A stretch of DNA of 19,841 nucleotides from a bacterium (lineage in GTDB: Bacteria > Cyanobacteriota > Vampirovibrionia > Gastranaerophilales > Gastranaerophilaceae): positions 1 through 19,841 of the forward strand of contig JAGOIO010000004.1 in the NCBI GenBank assembly GCA_017995595.1, read 5' to 3'. The notes below the pieces were generated by a model that saw only the letters and a program-made list of their open reading frames with translations, ran no database searches and was not told the origin of the DNA. This document shows positions 6,678 through 14,263 of the stretch, in pieces (positions within the stretch are counted from its first letter, which is position 1; every line of letters begins with the position of its first letter). Both the position numbers and the translations under genes were made by a program.

Positions 6678-7550
6678 ATGAAAAATATAGTTATTTATTC
6701 TAATCAACCGAATTCACAACTAAAACCAATTTTGGAAAAAATTGATGATACAAATGTTCGTGTTGAGGTAGATACACCTTTAAAAGAATACAACATACTA
6801 AATCCGAGCCTTATTATAGTTGAATCGGTTCAAAATTTAAAAGATGTATTGATGACAACAAAGTTTAAATGCTCAGTTTTGTTTGTTGGACCAATTTTTA
6901 CAGACGTTACGGTTAGAGCTGAAGCTTTTGACTTTATCAATACTCCAATAAATCCTGATGAATTAACTATTAGAGCAAATGCTTTACTAAAAATAAAAGA
7001 ACTTAGAGATACTTTGGGACTTGCAACAACAACTGATGAATTAACAGGTTTGCACAATAGAAAATATTTACAAGAGCGTCTTGAAGCTGAAATGTCTCGT
7101 GCTAAACGTTACAAGACTAAACTTTCTTGCTTGTTGTTTGATATTGACTTTTTCAAAGTCGTTAACGATATGTACGGCTATGAATGGGGCGACGTTTTAC
7201 TTCGTTCTTTAGCTGATAAATTAAAAAGTTTAATAAGAAAAGAAGATGTTTTGACAAGATATGGTGATGAAGAATTTTTGTTAATATTACCTAATACATC
7301 AGAAGAAAATGCTTTTCTTTTCGGTGAACGTTTCAGAAGAGATATAGAAAAAATGGAATTTATTCCTGCAGGAGAAGAAGAAAGACACCCTATTACTATT
7401 TCTGGGGGAATATCAACTTATCCTTGCTTGGAAAATGTTGATGAAGATGCTAATACCATTATCAGATATTCTGAACATGCTTTATATAATGCAAAGAAAC
7501 GTGGTAAAAATAAAATCGTTTTATTCTCTCAAATTAACTTAGAATATTAG
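6678..7550 (+). CDS. GGDEF-domain protein with pseudo-receiver domain and altered signature (RYGDEEF)
   Basis: A 290-aa soluble protein. Residues 1-110 look like a response-regulator receiver fold that has lost its phosphoacceptor: the beta-3 end reads LIIVES, with Glu where Asp is expected, and the conserved Lys-Pro is Thr-Pro (FINTP). Residues 118-285 form a GGDEF domain, which in active members makes cyclic di-GMP from two GTP. Present are DELTGLHNRKY, metal Asp D155 (FDIDFFK), N163, D172 and the inhibitory I-site RxxD at 187-190 (RKED). The signature at 194-200 reads RYGDEEF where RYGG(D/E)EF is usual, so the second glycine is Asp197. The usual His before the G-x-x-GD turn is Tyr168. It may be a diguanylate cyclase with reduced activity or a c-di-GMP/GTP-binding regulator. 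GGAG 8 nt upstream supports the start. Confidence 0.85.
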   Translation: MKNIVIYSNQPNSQLKPILEKIDDTNVRVEVDTPLKEYNILNPSLIIVESVQNLKDVLMTTKFKCSVLFVGPIFTDVTVRAEAFDFINTPINPDELTIRANALLKIKELRDTLGLATTTDELTGLHNRKYLQERLEAEMSRAKRYKTKLSCLLFDIDFFKVVNDMYGYEWGDVLLRSLADKLKSLIRKEDVLTRYGDEEFLLILPNTSEENAFLFGERFRRDIEKMEFIPAGEEERHPITISGGISTYPCLENVDEDANTIIRYSEHALYNAKKRGKNKIVLFSQINLEY

Positions 7551-7577
7551 TTAATGATTATAATTAAATATTAGCCT

Positions 7578-7607
7578 AAAAAGCAACATGTTAACATGTT
7601 GCTTTTT
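7578..7607 (+). terminator. Intrinsic terminator after the GGDEF gene
   Basis: A perfect 30-nt palindrome: a 13-bp stem (7578-7590 with 7595-7607, core GCAACATG/CATGTTGC) around a TTAA loop. It runs into TTTTTATTTTTT. It lies 27 nt after the GGDEF stop and separates that transcript from the glycosyltransferase gene. Confidence 0.9.
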
Positions 7608-7653
7608 ATTTTTTATAATGCTAATATAAAATTGAAGTTTCTGCAAAAACAAT

Positions 7654-7676
7654 AATAGTGTATAATGAACACTATT
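7654..7676 (+). promoter_or_regulatory. Promoter -10 box inside a perfect inverted repeat (candidate operator)
   Basis: AATAGTGT (7654-7661) and ACACTATT (7669-7676) are perfect 8-bp inverted arms around 7 nt. The perfect -10 hexamer TATAAT (7661-7666) sits within. The -35 is poor (TTTCTG at 7638-7643, 17-nt spacing), as expected for a regulated promoter. RNA would start near 7673, leaving about 95 nt of leader before the start of the 872-aa gene. The leader shows no riboswitch that I recognise. Confidence 0.4.
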
Positions 7677-7767
7677 TAGTATTGTAAAAAAATGGGATAT
7701 TACTAACAAAAAAATATATGTTACAACTTTATACGAGAGGTTTAGTGTTTAAAAATTAGGAGGTCAA

Positions 7768-10386
7768 ATGAGAGTTTACCAAGTTACTCGAAACAATATG
7801 CAAAATGATTATGCAAGTAGTGTTTCAAATTATGCAACAAAGAGTATTAAAAGTGAAAATAATAATGGAATCAATGAAATAAGTAACGTTTGCTATAAAC
7901 CTATATCAAAAGCTTATAAGCCGGCAGCAGTCATTTCCTTTAGCGGAGCAAGCAGAAACAAAAATGAAGCAATTTATGTTGGAGCTGAATTACCTCCATT
8001 TTGGAAAAAAGGCGGAGTTGCAACAGTAATGAACGACTATGAAGGTGTTCATATCATACCTTATTACAACGGAAAGATAAAATATGATGCCGAAACAGGA
8101 AATATAACAAATGATAGTACTGTTGATGTCCTAAGATTGAAAGATAAAACACCGGTTGCAACAAATTTAAACCTAGACGAAAAGACTGAAGAGGAAATCC
8201 TTTCTAATCCTAAGAATTACACAAAGCTTGAAGAAGTCGCACATGACACAATGGAATGGGGACTAAATGACAAAGAAGACATAAGGCTTTACAGAGTAGT
8301 TCCAAAAGAAGAAGATGTTAAAAAGGCAGAAGCTGAAGGTAAAAAGCTTTATGATACGTATATGGTTTATACAAATGGTACAGCATTAATGAGAGAACCT
8401 TACAAAGATGTTTATGGCGGATACTCTTTTGGTACAAAAGACTTACCTAGTAATGCAAAAAATTGGACAGGTGATAACTACGCAAAATTCAATAAAGCTC
8501 TTGTAAAATTACTTCCTAACGTAAAAAGTGATGCAGCAACAGTTGTTTGTAGCGATACACAAAGTGCATACGTTCCTTATTATATGGAACAAGAATACAA
8601 AAAAGGTAATGAATTTATAAAAGATTTAAAACCAACTTATGTAATACACAACGCAGGACTTGGCTATACGGGTGGAACATCGGCTCAAAATATGTTCGTA
8701 AACTTAGCAACAAAAGAAGAAATTGAAGCAGTTAAAGATAGTCCCGAATATGTAGAAGCTCTAAAAAGCGGAAATGTCGATAAATTTTTCAAAGAAATGA
8801 TGCCAAATGCATTAAATGACCTAAATAATCCAAGCGGATTAATGATTCCGTTAAAGCTTAGAAAAGACGGATATGTTCCGGCAGTAACCACTGTTGCGGA
8901 AGATTATGCAAAAGCTATTACAAATAATCCGATTACAGCACCTGAAATTTATAATACAGCTCAAGAATTGAAAAAAGAGGGTAAGGAAATTCTTGGAATA
9001 TTAAATCCACTAAACGATCCCAAACTAACCCCTTATAAACCACTTCCACTTCCTGGTTTTGGAATGCCTCAAGAAGTAAAAATTAATGACACAACAGAAA
9101 CAATTCCTGCTCTTGAAAGTTTTAAAGAAGGAATGTCTCTTGATGAAATGAAACAAGTAAAGAATAGAAATAAACAAAATCTTTTCAACAGACTCAGCGG
9201 AAAATACACTCAAAACAAAGTTTTGACAGGTCTTGATAACAAAAAAGCTAACCTTATCGGCAACATATCACCAATTTGGTCTGAAAAGATTTCAAAAGGT
9301 GAAGATGTAAAACTATTTGTAAGCTGGGGCCGTGGAGATTTTCAAAAGAACTTAGATACAGTAATTGAAGCATTTAAGAAATTTGCAAAAACTGAAAACG
9401 GTAAAAATTCTGTACTTATTCTTGGTGGCGAATTAGCTTCAGATAACCCTGAATCAATAAATATCAGACAAAAAGTTGAAAGCTTTAAAACCGATAAAGA
9501 CTTAATGGGCAGAACATGCTTTATGGACGGATTTGCCCCAGGAACAGAACTTGCAAGTGCAGCAGATGCTTCAGTCCTACCTTCAAGATTTGCACCATGC
9601 GAACTTACAGATTTAGAATCTAAAAAATATTTCTGTACGCCAATCGTTGCTGGAACTCAGGGTATGGAACAAAAGAACTTTGACCCAAGAAGAACAAGTG
9701 AACTTACAAAAGCTGATGCATATAAAACAGAACATGAATATCAGATGGGACACGAAAAACTTCTTACAGTTTCAGAAGATTATAAAACTAAATTTGAAAA
9801 ATTAGTTGAAAAAGAAAAAGGCAGATTAGCAATTCGTGGAGTAAAACCTGAATTGATTAATGATATTGCACAAAAAAATGTATTAAATAGTGAAGAGGCC
9901 GGACTATTATACAGAGTTGAAGCCGATAAAATAATGACAAATGACGTTATAAATGCAATGAATTCTGTAGCAACTCAAACAAAAGACATTGGAGAAACAA
10001 TTTACAAAAACCAAATTTCATTAAAAACAGGTTGGGATAATAACCAAAATCTACACCCTAGTAATGAAACAAGTCGCCAAATGTATAAAAGAATACATTT
10101 AGAAGCAGATTCTAAAGCTCCAACTACTGAATTCGTAAAAATCCCTGAAACAATAATGTCTCGAGTTAAGAATGTGGCAAATACTATAACAGATTCAATA
10201 AAAGAATCTGTTGAAAACACAACTGATACTGCAAAAGAAGCTGAAAATGAGGTAAAACAAAAATCAGGTAAATCTAAATATATACTTGCAGGACTTGGCT
10301 TAATCGGTGTAGGTGCAGGGGTTTACAATTATTACAAACATAGTCAAAAGAAAGATGTGCAACAACCTTTAAATACTGTTGCTTAA
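7768..10386 (+). CDS. Atypical glycogen/starch-synthase-like GT5 glycosyltransferase with C-terminal membrane anchor
   Basis: An 872-aa protein, against about 480 for bacterial GlgA. Residues 1-66 are a polar, probably disordered tail ending AVISFSG. GT5 landmarks follow in order: the KxGG-like nucleotide-sugar loop KKGG (80-83); IHNAGLGY (293-300, like the THNLAYQG region); VTTVAEDYAKAI (373-384); the GT-B C-domain start VSWGRGDFQKNLD (518-530), with R522 and K527 where GlgA has its phosphate-binding Arg/Lys; and SRFAPCELTDLE (606-617). That last motif is SRFEPCGL in GlgA, so the key Glu is Ala609 and the next Gly is Glu612. Long insertions lie at about 100-250 and 305-370, and a helical tail at 640-830. 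One membrane span lies at 838-856. A perfect TTAGGAGGT precedes the ATG. It may be a divergent alpha-glucan synthase or a glucan-binding, inactive homologue. Confidence 0.7.
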   Translation: MRVYQVTRNNMQNDYASSVSNYATKSIKSENNNGINEISNVCYKPISKAYKPAAVISFSGASRNKNEAIYVGAELPPFWKKGGVATVMNDYEGVHIIPYYNGKIKYDAETGNITNDSTVDVLRLKDKTPVATNLNLDEKTEEEILSNPKNYTKLEEVAHDTMEWGLNDKEDIRLYRVVPKEEDVKKAEAEGKKLYDTYMVYTNGTALMREPYKDVYGGYSFGTKDLPSNAKNWTGDNYAKFNKALVKLLPNVKSDAATVVCSDTQSAYVPYYMEQEYKKGNEFIKDLKPTYVIHNAGLGYTGGTSAQNMFVNLATKEEIEAVKDSPEYVEALKSGNVDKFFKEMMPNALNDLNNPSGLMIPLKLRKDGYVPAVTTVAEDYAKAITNNPITAPEIYNTAQELKKEGKEILGILNPLNDPKLTPYKPLPLPGFGMPQEVKINDTTETIPALESFKEGMSLDEMKQVKNRNKQNLFNRLSGKYTQNKVLTGLDNKKANLIGNISPIWSEKISKGEDVKLFVSWGRGDFQKNLDTVIEAFKKFAKTENGKNSVLILGGELASDNPESINIRQKVESFKTDKDLMGRTCFMDGFAPGTELASAADASVLPSRFAPCELTDLESKKYFCTPIVAGTQGMEQKNFDPRRTSELTKADAYKTEHEYQMGHEKLLTVSEDYKTKFEKLVEKEKGRLAIRGVKPELINDIAQKNVLNSEEAGLLYRVEADKIMTNDVINAMNSVATQTKDIGETIYKNQISLKTGWDNNQNLHPSNETSRQMYKRIHLEADSKAPTTEFVKIPETIMSRVKNVANTITDSIKESVENTTDTAKEAENEVKQKSGKSKYILAGLGLIGVGAGVYNYYKHSQKKDVQQPLNTVA

Positions 10387-10424
10387 GCTTTAAAGTTTCA
10401 TAAAAGAGTGTATAAGTGTAATAA

Positions 10425-10458
10425 AAAAGAGCTAACCTTATAAAAGGTTAGCTCTTTT
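10425..10458. terminator. Bidirectional terminator closing the ribosomal protein cluster and the GT5 gene
   Basis: A perfect 15-bp stem (10425-10439 with 10444-10458, core GAGCTAACCTT/AAGGTTAGCTC) closes an ATAA loop. Leftward transcription meets six U after the stem, a strong stop for the ribosomal operon. Rightward transcription meets four U. The rplR stop is 24 nt away and the GT5 stop 38 nt away. Its position shows that the cluster really ends after rplR. Confidence 0.9.
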
Positions 10459-10482
10459 GAAATTTAAAATTTAAAAATCTAA

Positions 10483-10851
10483 TTAGAAGTTTAAACCAGC
10501 TTCTCTAGCAGCATCAGCTAATGCAGCAATTCTTCCATGATATAAGAAACCGCCTCTATCAAATACAACATCTTTAACTCCAGCTTTTAAAGCTTTCTTT
10601 GCAACAGTTGTACCAATTAACTTTGCAGCATCAATGTTACCACCATGTTTCAAAGTTTCTCTCATTTCTTTATCATTTGAAGAAGAAGAAGCTATCGTAA
10701 CACCTTTAACATCATCAATTACTTGAGCGTAAATGTGCTTTGTACTTCTATAAACAGCCAATCTTGGAGCTTCAGCTGTACCAGACAACTTAATTCTCAA
10801 AGTTTGGTGTCTTTTTCTAACTTGATTTTTTCTATTTTTTGATGAAATCAT
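10483..10851 (-). CDS. rplR: Large subunit ribosomal protein L18
   Basis: Binds 5S rRNA with L5 and helps build the central protuberance of the 50S subunit. The 122-aa protein shows the family motifs APRLAVYRSTKHIYAQ (28-43) and DVVFDRGGFLYHGRIAALAD (94-113), ending EAGLNF. I chose the ATG at 10851, which has AAAGGAG 6 nt upstream. A longer reading from TTG at 10869 would translate the ribosome binding site itself. It is the last gene of the cluster: a terminator and a convergent unrelated gene follow, where rpsE normally stands. Confidence 0.96.
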   Translation of the reverse strand: MISSKNRKNQVRKRHQTLRIKLSGTAEAPRLAVYRSTKHIYAQVIDDVKGVTIASSSSNDKEMRETLKHGGNIDAAKLIGTTVAKKALKAGVKDVVFDRGGFLYHGRIAALADAAREAGLNF

Positions 10852-10925
10852 TTTTTCTCCTTTACCCAAACTTTACAAGATAAACAGGAAAGTTTATACG
10901 GGCTAAATTATTATCTAACTAATTA

Positions 10926-11465
10926 CTACTTCTTACCAGCTTTACCGGCTTTACGTCTTACGTATTCACCTTCGTATCTAACACCCTTACCTTTGTAAAC
11001 TTCAGGAGGACGTTTAGAACGAATTGCAGCAGCAACATCACCAACAGTTTGTTTATTATGACCAGAAACTGTAATTTTTGTATTTGCTTCAACTGCAATT
11101 TTAATACCTTCAGGAGGAACAAAATTAATTGGGTGAGAATAGCCTAAAGCAAGATTCAAAGTTGTACCTTGCATTGTAGCACGATAACCAACACCTTGAA
11201 TTTCCAATTTCTTTACAAAACCATCTTTAACACCAACAATGGCGTTTGCAACCAAAGTTCTTGAAAGACCGTGTAAAGCTCTTGTTTTTCTTTCGTCATC
11301 TTTTCTTTCCAAAATAACTTTATTATCTTCTTTTTTTAATGTTATTTCATCTCTAACTGTAACTGTTTCAACACCCAAAGGTCCTTTTGCAGTAATAGTT
11401 TGACCGTTGATTGAAACTTCTACACCTTGAGGAATTTCAATAGGTAACTTTCCTATACGAGACAT
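10926..11465 (-). CDS. rplF: Large subunit ribosomal protein L6
   Basis: A two-domain protein of 179 aa that sits at the base of the L7/L12 stalk, near the sarcin-ricin loop and the elongation-factor site. It has the canonical start MSRIGKLPIEIPQGV and the C-terminal rRNA-binding signature PPEVYKGKGVRYEGE, with a Lys/Arg-rich end. The ATG at 11465 is preceded by GGAG at 6-7 nt. The frame extends 13 codons further upstream without conservation, so that reading is set aside. The gap to rplR is 74 nt and contains a short inverted repeat (AAACTTT ... AAAGTTT) before the rplR ribosome binding site. Confidence 0.96.
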   Translation of the reverse strand: MSRIGKLPIEIPQGVEVSINGQTITAKGPLGVETVTVRDEITLKKEDNKVILERKDDERKTRALHGLSRTLVANAIVGVKDGFVKKLEIQGVGYRATMQGTTLNLALGYSHPINFVPPEGIKIAVEANTKITVSGHNKQTVGDVAAAIRSKRPPEVYKGKGVRYEGEYVRRKAGKAGKK

Positions 11466-11547
11466 ATTTTTCTCCATTTCTACGGGCTTTTCTGTCGATT
11501 GCACCCGCCTAATTTATATAATACAAAAGTAATTACTTAAAAAGTAA

Positions 11548-11943
11548 TTACCATACGTAGCAAAGAATTTCTCCGCCAATATTTTCTTTACGAGCTTTTC
11601 TATCAGTCAAAAGTCCCTTGCTTGTAGAAATAATCGCAATACCCAAACCACCAAATACTTGTGGTAAATTTTTAGATTTGCAATAAGTTCTCAAACCAGG
11701 TCTTGAAATTCTTGAAAGATTAGAAATAACCGGTTTATTTTTTTCATCATACTTTAAAGCGATAGATAAAATCTTGAATTTTCCTGAATCTTTTACAGAA
11801 TAATCAACGATATAACCTTCGTCTTTTAATAATTTTGCTAATTCAACTTTTAACTTAGAACTAGGCAACTCAACTGTTTCATGAGCAACCATGTTAGCAT
11901 TTCTAACTCTTGTTAGCATATCTGCTATAGGATCTGTATTCAT
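11548..11943 (-). CDS. rpsH: Small subunit ribosomal protein S8
   Basis: Primary 16S rRNA binder of the 30S platform, 131 aa. The N-terminus (TDPIADMLTRVRNAN) and C-terminus (STSKGLLTDRKARKENIGGE then LCYVW) are textbook. In E. coli S8 also represses the spc operon by binding mRNA near rplE; I see no obvious copy of that site in the short rplX-rplE gap here. AAGGA precedes the ATG. The 102-nt leader between rpsN and rpsH holds a perfect 7-bp hairpin (11976-11982 with 11987-11993, TTGTTGA arms, 4-nt loop). Confidence 0.97.
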   Translation of the reverse strand: MNTDPIADMLTRVRNANMVAHETVELPSSKLKVELAKLLKDEGYIVDYSVKDSGKFKILSIALKYDEKNKPVISNLSRISRPGLRTYCKSKNLPQVFGGLGIAIISTSKGLLTDRKARKENIGGEILCYVW

Positions 11944-12045
11944 TTTATATTTCCTTATTTTAACTACTTACCAAATTGTTGAAACATCAACAAATCTAGC
12001 AGTATAGTAAAAAAACAATAAGATTATATCAAATTATTTAATTTA

Positions 12046-12252
12046 CTACCAACTAGCTTTAACTACACCAGGCAACAAGCCTTCGTGAGCCATTTTTCTT
12101 AAACAAATTCTGCAAAGACCGAAATCTCTGTGAAAACCGTGAGGTCTTCCACAAATACTGCATCTATTGTGTAATCTAACTTTAGAATATTTTCCTTTAG
12201 ATACAAGTAATTCTCTTTTTGCTTCTTTGTTTATCATCGCTTTCTTAGCCAT
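12046..12252 (-). CDS. rpsN: Small subunit ribosomal protein S14, zinc-binding type
   Basis: Sits in the 30S head; 68 aa. Four cysteines (C31, C34, C47, C50) form the zinc site of the short 'type Z' S14, in the segments CSICGRPHGF and LCRICLRKMA. Zinc-free S14 paralogues, which some bacteria express when zinc is scarce, lack these cysteines and are about 90-100 aa. It is slightly longer than the common 61-aa form because of an N-terminal extension (AKKAMINKEAKRELL). AAAGGAG lies 6 nt before the ATG. A GTGC/GCAC hairpin at 12281-12294, also seen before rpsJ, precedes the ribosome binding site. Confidence 0.96.
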   Translation of the reverse strand: MAKKAMINKEAKRELLVSKGKYSKVRLHNRCSICGRPHGFHRDFGLCRICLRKMAHEGLLPGVVKASW

Positions 12253-12303
12253 GAAATTCTCCTTTGTTTTATTTACTTTGTGTGCATTCGCACCTATTTT
12301 ACT

Positions 12304-12861
12304 CTATTTTTTTAAACCTTTAAAAGGCATACCCAATTCTGCTAATAAAGCTCTTGCTTCATCATCAGTTTCAGCAGTTGTGATAATAGATACGTTCATA
12401 CCTTTTACCAAATCAACTTCTTCATATTTAATTTCTGGGAATAAAGCTTGTTCTTTCAAACCTAAAGTATAGTTGCCTCTGCCATCAAAACTTTTAGCAC
12501 TTATACCTCTAAAGTCTCTGATTCTTGGAAGAACAACACAAATCAATTTTTGTAAGAAGTCATACATTCTGTCGCCACGTAATGTTGCCATAGCACCAAC
12601 AGGCATTCCTTCTCTTAATTTGTATGTTGCAATAGACTTCTTAGCCTTTGTAACTACGGCCTTTTGACCAGCTATTTTTGTCAATTGAGCTTCAATAACT
12701 TCAGCAATCTTTGAGTTGTGAGAAGCTTCACCAACACCCATATTCAAAACGATTTTACTAACCTTTGGGATTTTCATATCATTAGTATAACCGAATTTTT
12801 CTTTTAACGCTTTTTTAACGTCTTCATCATATTTTTTCTTTAAGCTTTTTGTAACTGTCAT
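12304..12861 (-). CDS. rplE: Large subunit ribosomal protein L5
   Basis: Binds 5S rRNA and contacts P-site tRNA and S13 in the central protuberance. The 185 aa carry KIVLNMGVGEA, the Arg/Lys-rich KSIATYKLREGMPVGAMATL, and the signature DGRGNYTLGLKEQALFPEI. The C-terminus MPFKGLKK is typical. AAGGAAG at about 7 nt supports the ATG. It is separated by only 29 nt from rplX and 51 nt from rpsN. Confidence 0.97.
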   Translation of the reverse strand: MTVTKSLKKKYDEDVKKALKEKFGYTNDMKIPKVSKIVLNMGVGEASHNSKIAEVIEAQLTKIAGQKAVVTKAKKSIATYKLREGMPVGAMATLRGDRMYDFLQKLICVVLPRIRDFRGISAKSFDGRGNYTLGLKEQALFPEIKYEEVDLVKGMNVSIITTAETDDEARALLAELGMPFKGLKK

Positions 12862-12890
12862 TTCTTTCTTCCTTATTGAGGATACCTAAA

Positions 12891-13238
12891 CTAGATATCC
12901 AATTTTTCACCACATTTTTTACAAACACGAACTTTTTTACCATCAACTACATCGTGCTTGATCCTTGTCGGTTTTTCGCAATTAGGACAAACTATCATAA
13001 CCTTAGAGGCATTCAAAGGAGCTTCCATTTTTACCAAACCACCTTGAATTCCTGCCATAGGGTTAGGCTTTTGAGCCTTAGTTACCATATTTGCACCCTC
13101 TACAATTACTTCTGCTGTATCGGGCATTGCCTTTTTAACGTTACCGATTTTTCCTTTGTCTTTTCCGGCTATTACCATAACTCTGTCTCCGGATCTGACC
13201 TGTAACTCATTGTTATTTTCTTTTTTAACAAATTTCAT
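12891..13238 (-). CDS. rplX: Large subunit ribosomal protein L24
   Basis: Early assembly initiator for the 50S subunit, at the exit-tunnel side. The 115 aa have the KOW motif RSGDRVMVIAGKDKGKIGNV (about 15-34). Two C-terminal CxxC pairs (VCPNC and VCKKCG) form a probable zinc ribbon, found in many but not all L24. CAGGAG precedes the ATG by about 10 nt. The 97-nt gap from rplN carries a long imperfect inverted repeat. Confidence 0.96.
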   Translation of the reverse strand: MKFVKKENNNELQVRSGDRVMVIAGKDKGKIGNVKKAMPDTAEVIVEGANMVTKAQKPNPMAGIQGGLVKMEAPLNASKVMIVCPNCEKPTRIKHDVVDGKKVRVCKKCGEKLDI

Positions 13239-13261
13239 TTTTATATTTCTCCTGTTTGGGT

Positions 13262-13315
13262 TTCGCTTTCGAATCTCTATATTGCCTGATTATCGCTTCA
13301 TATTCGAAAAGCGAA
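13262..13315 (-). promoter_or_regulatory. Long inverted repeat in the rplN-rplX gap (possible attenuator or regulatory hairpin)
   Basis: TTCGCTTTCGAAT (13262-13274) and ATTCGAAAAGCGAA (13302-13315) pair over 13 bp with one bulged A and a 27-nt loop. The 5' arm of the transcript can instead pair with AAGCGA (plus 13293-13298) inside the loop, so two mutually exclusive folds are possible. There is no U-run after the stem, so this is not a plain terminator. It is GC-richer than its surroundings and lies 24 nt before the rplX start. Confidence 0.45.
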
Positions 13316-13335
13316 TTGGCATATCCGGTTTTTGA

Positions 13336-13704
13336 CTAGATAACTTCCGGTGCTAGAGATACAATCTTCATAAAGTTCTTATCTCTAAGTTCACGAGCAA
13401 CTGGTCCAAAAACACGGGTTCCACGAGGGTTTCCGTCTTTATTTATTATAACTGCTGCATTTTCATCAAATCTGATTACTGATCCGTCGTTTCTCTTGAT
13501 ATCGGCTTTTGTTCTTACAACAACAGCTCTAACAACTTCAGATTTTTTAACAGTCATATTTGGGGTTGCATCTTTAACTGTAGCAACAATTACGTCGCCA
13601 ACAGCTGCAAACTTTCTATTTGAACCACCCATAACACGTATGCACAAAATCTCTTTTGCACCTGTATTATCGGCTACTGCTAATCTTGTTTCTTGTTGTA
13701 TCAT
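13336..13704 (-). CDS. rplN: Large subunit ribosomal protein L14
   Basis: Sits at the subunit interface and contacts 16S helix 14; its surface is also the docking site of the silencing factor RsfS in other bacteria. The 122 aa are canonical: MIQQETRLAVADNTGAKEI at the start, GDVIVATVKDATPNM in the middle and NFMKIVSLAPEVI at the end. AAAGGA precedes the ATG. The 79-nt gap from rpsQ contains an AT-only inverted repeat (ACAATAA/TTATTGT) and a TATAAT with no convincing -35. Confidence 0.97.
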   Translation of the reverse strand: MIQQETRLAVADNTGAKEILCIRVMGGSNRKFAAVGDVIVATVKDATPNMTVKKSEVVRAVVVRTKADIKRNDGSVIRFDENAAVIINKDGNPRGTRVFGPVARELRDKNFMKIVSLAPEVI

Positions 13705-13783
13705 TGTCTTTTTCCTTTATTATTTGTCATTTACTAAACGTAAATAACTCACTTTACTATTATACAATAAAAAAATTATTGTG

Positions 13784-14029
13784 CTACTTAGCTTTTTCAA
13801 CAACTTCAAGAACACTCCATCTTTTTTCACGTGAACTTGGATTTGCTTCTATTATTCTAACTACATCGCCTTCTCCACAAATATTTTCTGCATCGTGAGC
13901 TTTGTAATTTTTATTTGTTTCAATAATCTTTTTATATTTTGTATGCGGATTGTATGATGCAACTTTTACAACTACAGTTTTGTCCATTTTGTTGCTTATT
14001 ACAATTCCTTGTTTTTCTTTTTTAGGCAT
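13784..14029 (-). CDS. rpsQ: Small subunit ribosomal protein S17
   Basis: OB-fold 16S rRNA binder of the 30S body, 81 aa, with GIVISNKMDKTVVV and the basic loop PHTKYKKII. The ATG lies inside the last codons of rpmC (8-nt overlap), and its ribosome binding site GAGGT is inside rpmC, so the two are translationally coupled. Confidence 0.95.
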   Translation of the reverse strand: MPKKEKQGIVISNKMDKTVVVKVASYNPHTKYKKIIETNKNYKAHDAENICGEGDVVRIIEANPSSREKRWSVLEVVEKAK

Positions 14030-14219
14030 TTGTAACCTCTTTTTCTGTTATTACTGTTTTAGCTTGAGCTATCATGTGCTTTGTCTTTGAAATCAAAGCT
14101 GTATTTTCCAATTTATGAGTTGATTTTTGAACTCTTAAATCGAATAGTTGCTTTTTAAATTCAACGATTGCACTTTTTAGTTCATCTATTGATTTTTCAC
14201 GCATTTCCTGCAATTTCAT
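14022..14219 (-). CDS. rpmC: Large subunit ribosomal protein L29
   Basis: A small two-helix protein near the peptide exit tunnel, next to the trigger-factor/SRP docking protein L23. The 65 aa begin MKLQEMREKSIDELKSAIVE and contain the family LFDLR-like segment (QLFDLRVQKSTHKLEN). GAGGT lies before the ATG. It overlaps rpsQ by 8 nt. The 44-nt gap after rplP holds a small CCGA-TTTT-TCGG hairpin. Confidence 0.94.
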   Translation of the reverse strand: MKLQEMREKSIDELKSAIVEFKKQLFDLRVQKSTHKLENTALISKTKHMIAQAKTVITEKEVTNA

Positions 14220-14263
14220 TTTATACCTCTACAATTTCTTGTATTAAACCGAAAATCGGCTTT

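Noticed and set aside
12876..13205. Long plus-strand ORF opposite rplX, and similar ORFs opposite other ribosomal genes
   Set aside because: They are frame shadows of well-conserved ribosomal protein genes on the minus strand, with no similarity or start signals of their own.
13705..13783. TATAAT and AT-only inverted repeat between rpsQ and rplN as an internal promoter or terminator
   Set aside because: There is no -35 at acceptable spacing, and a 7-bp stem of almost only A and T is too weak for a terminator.
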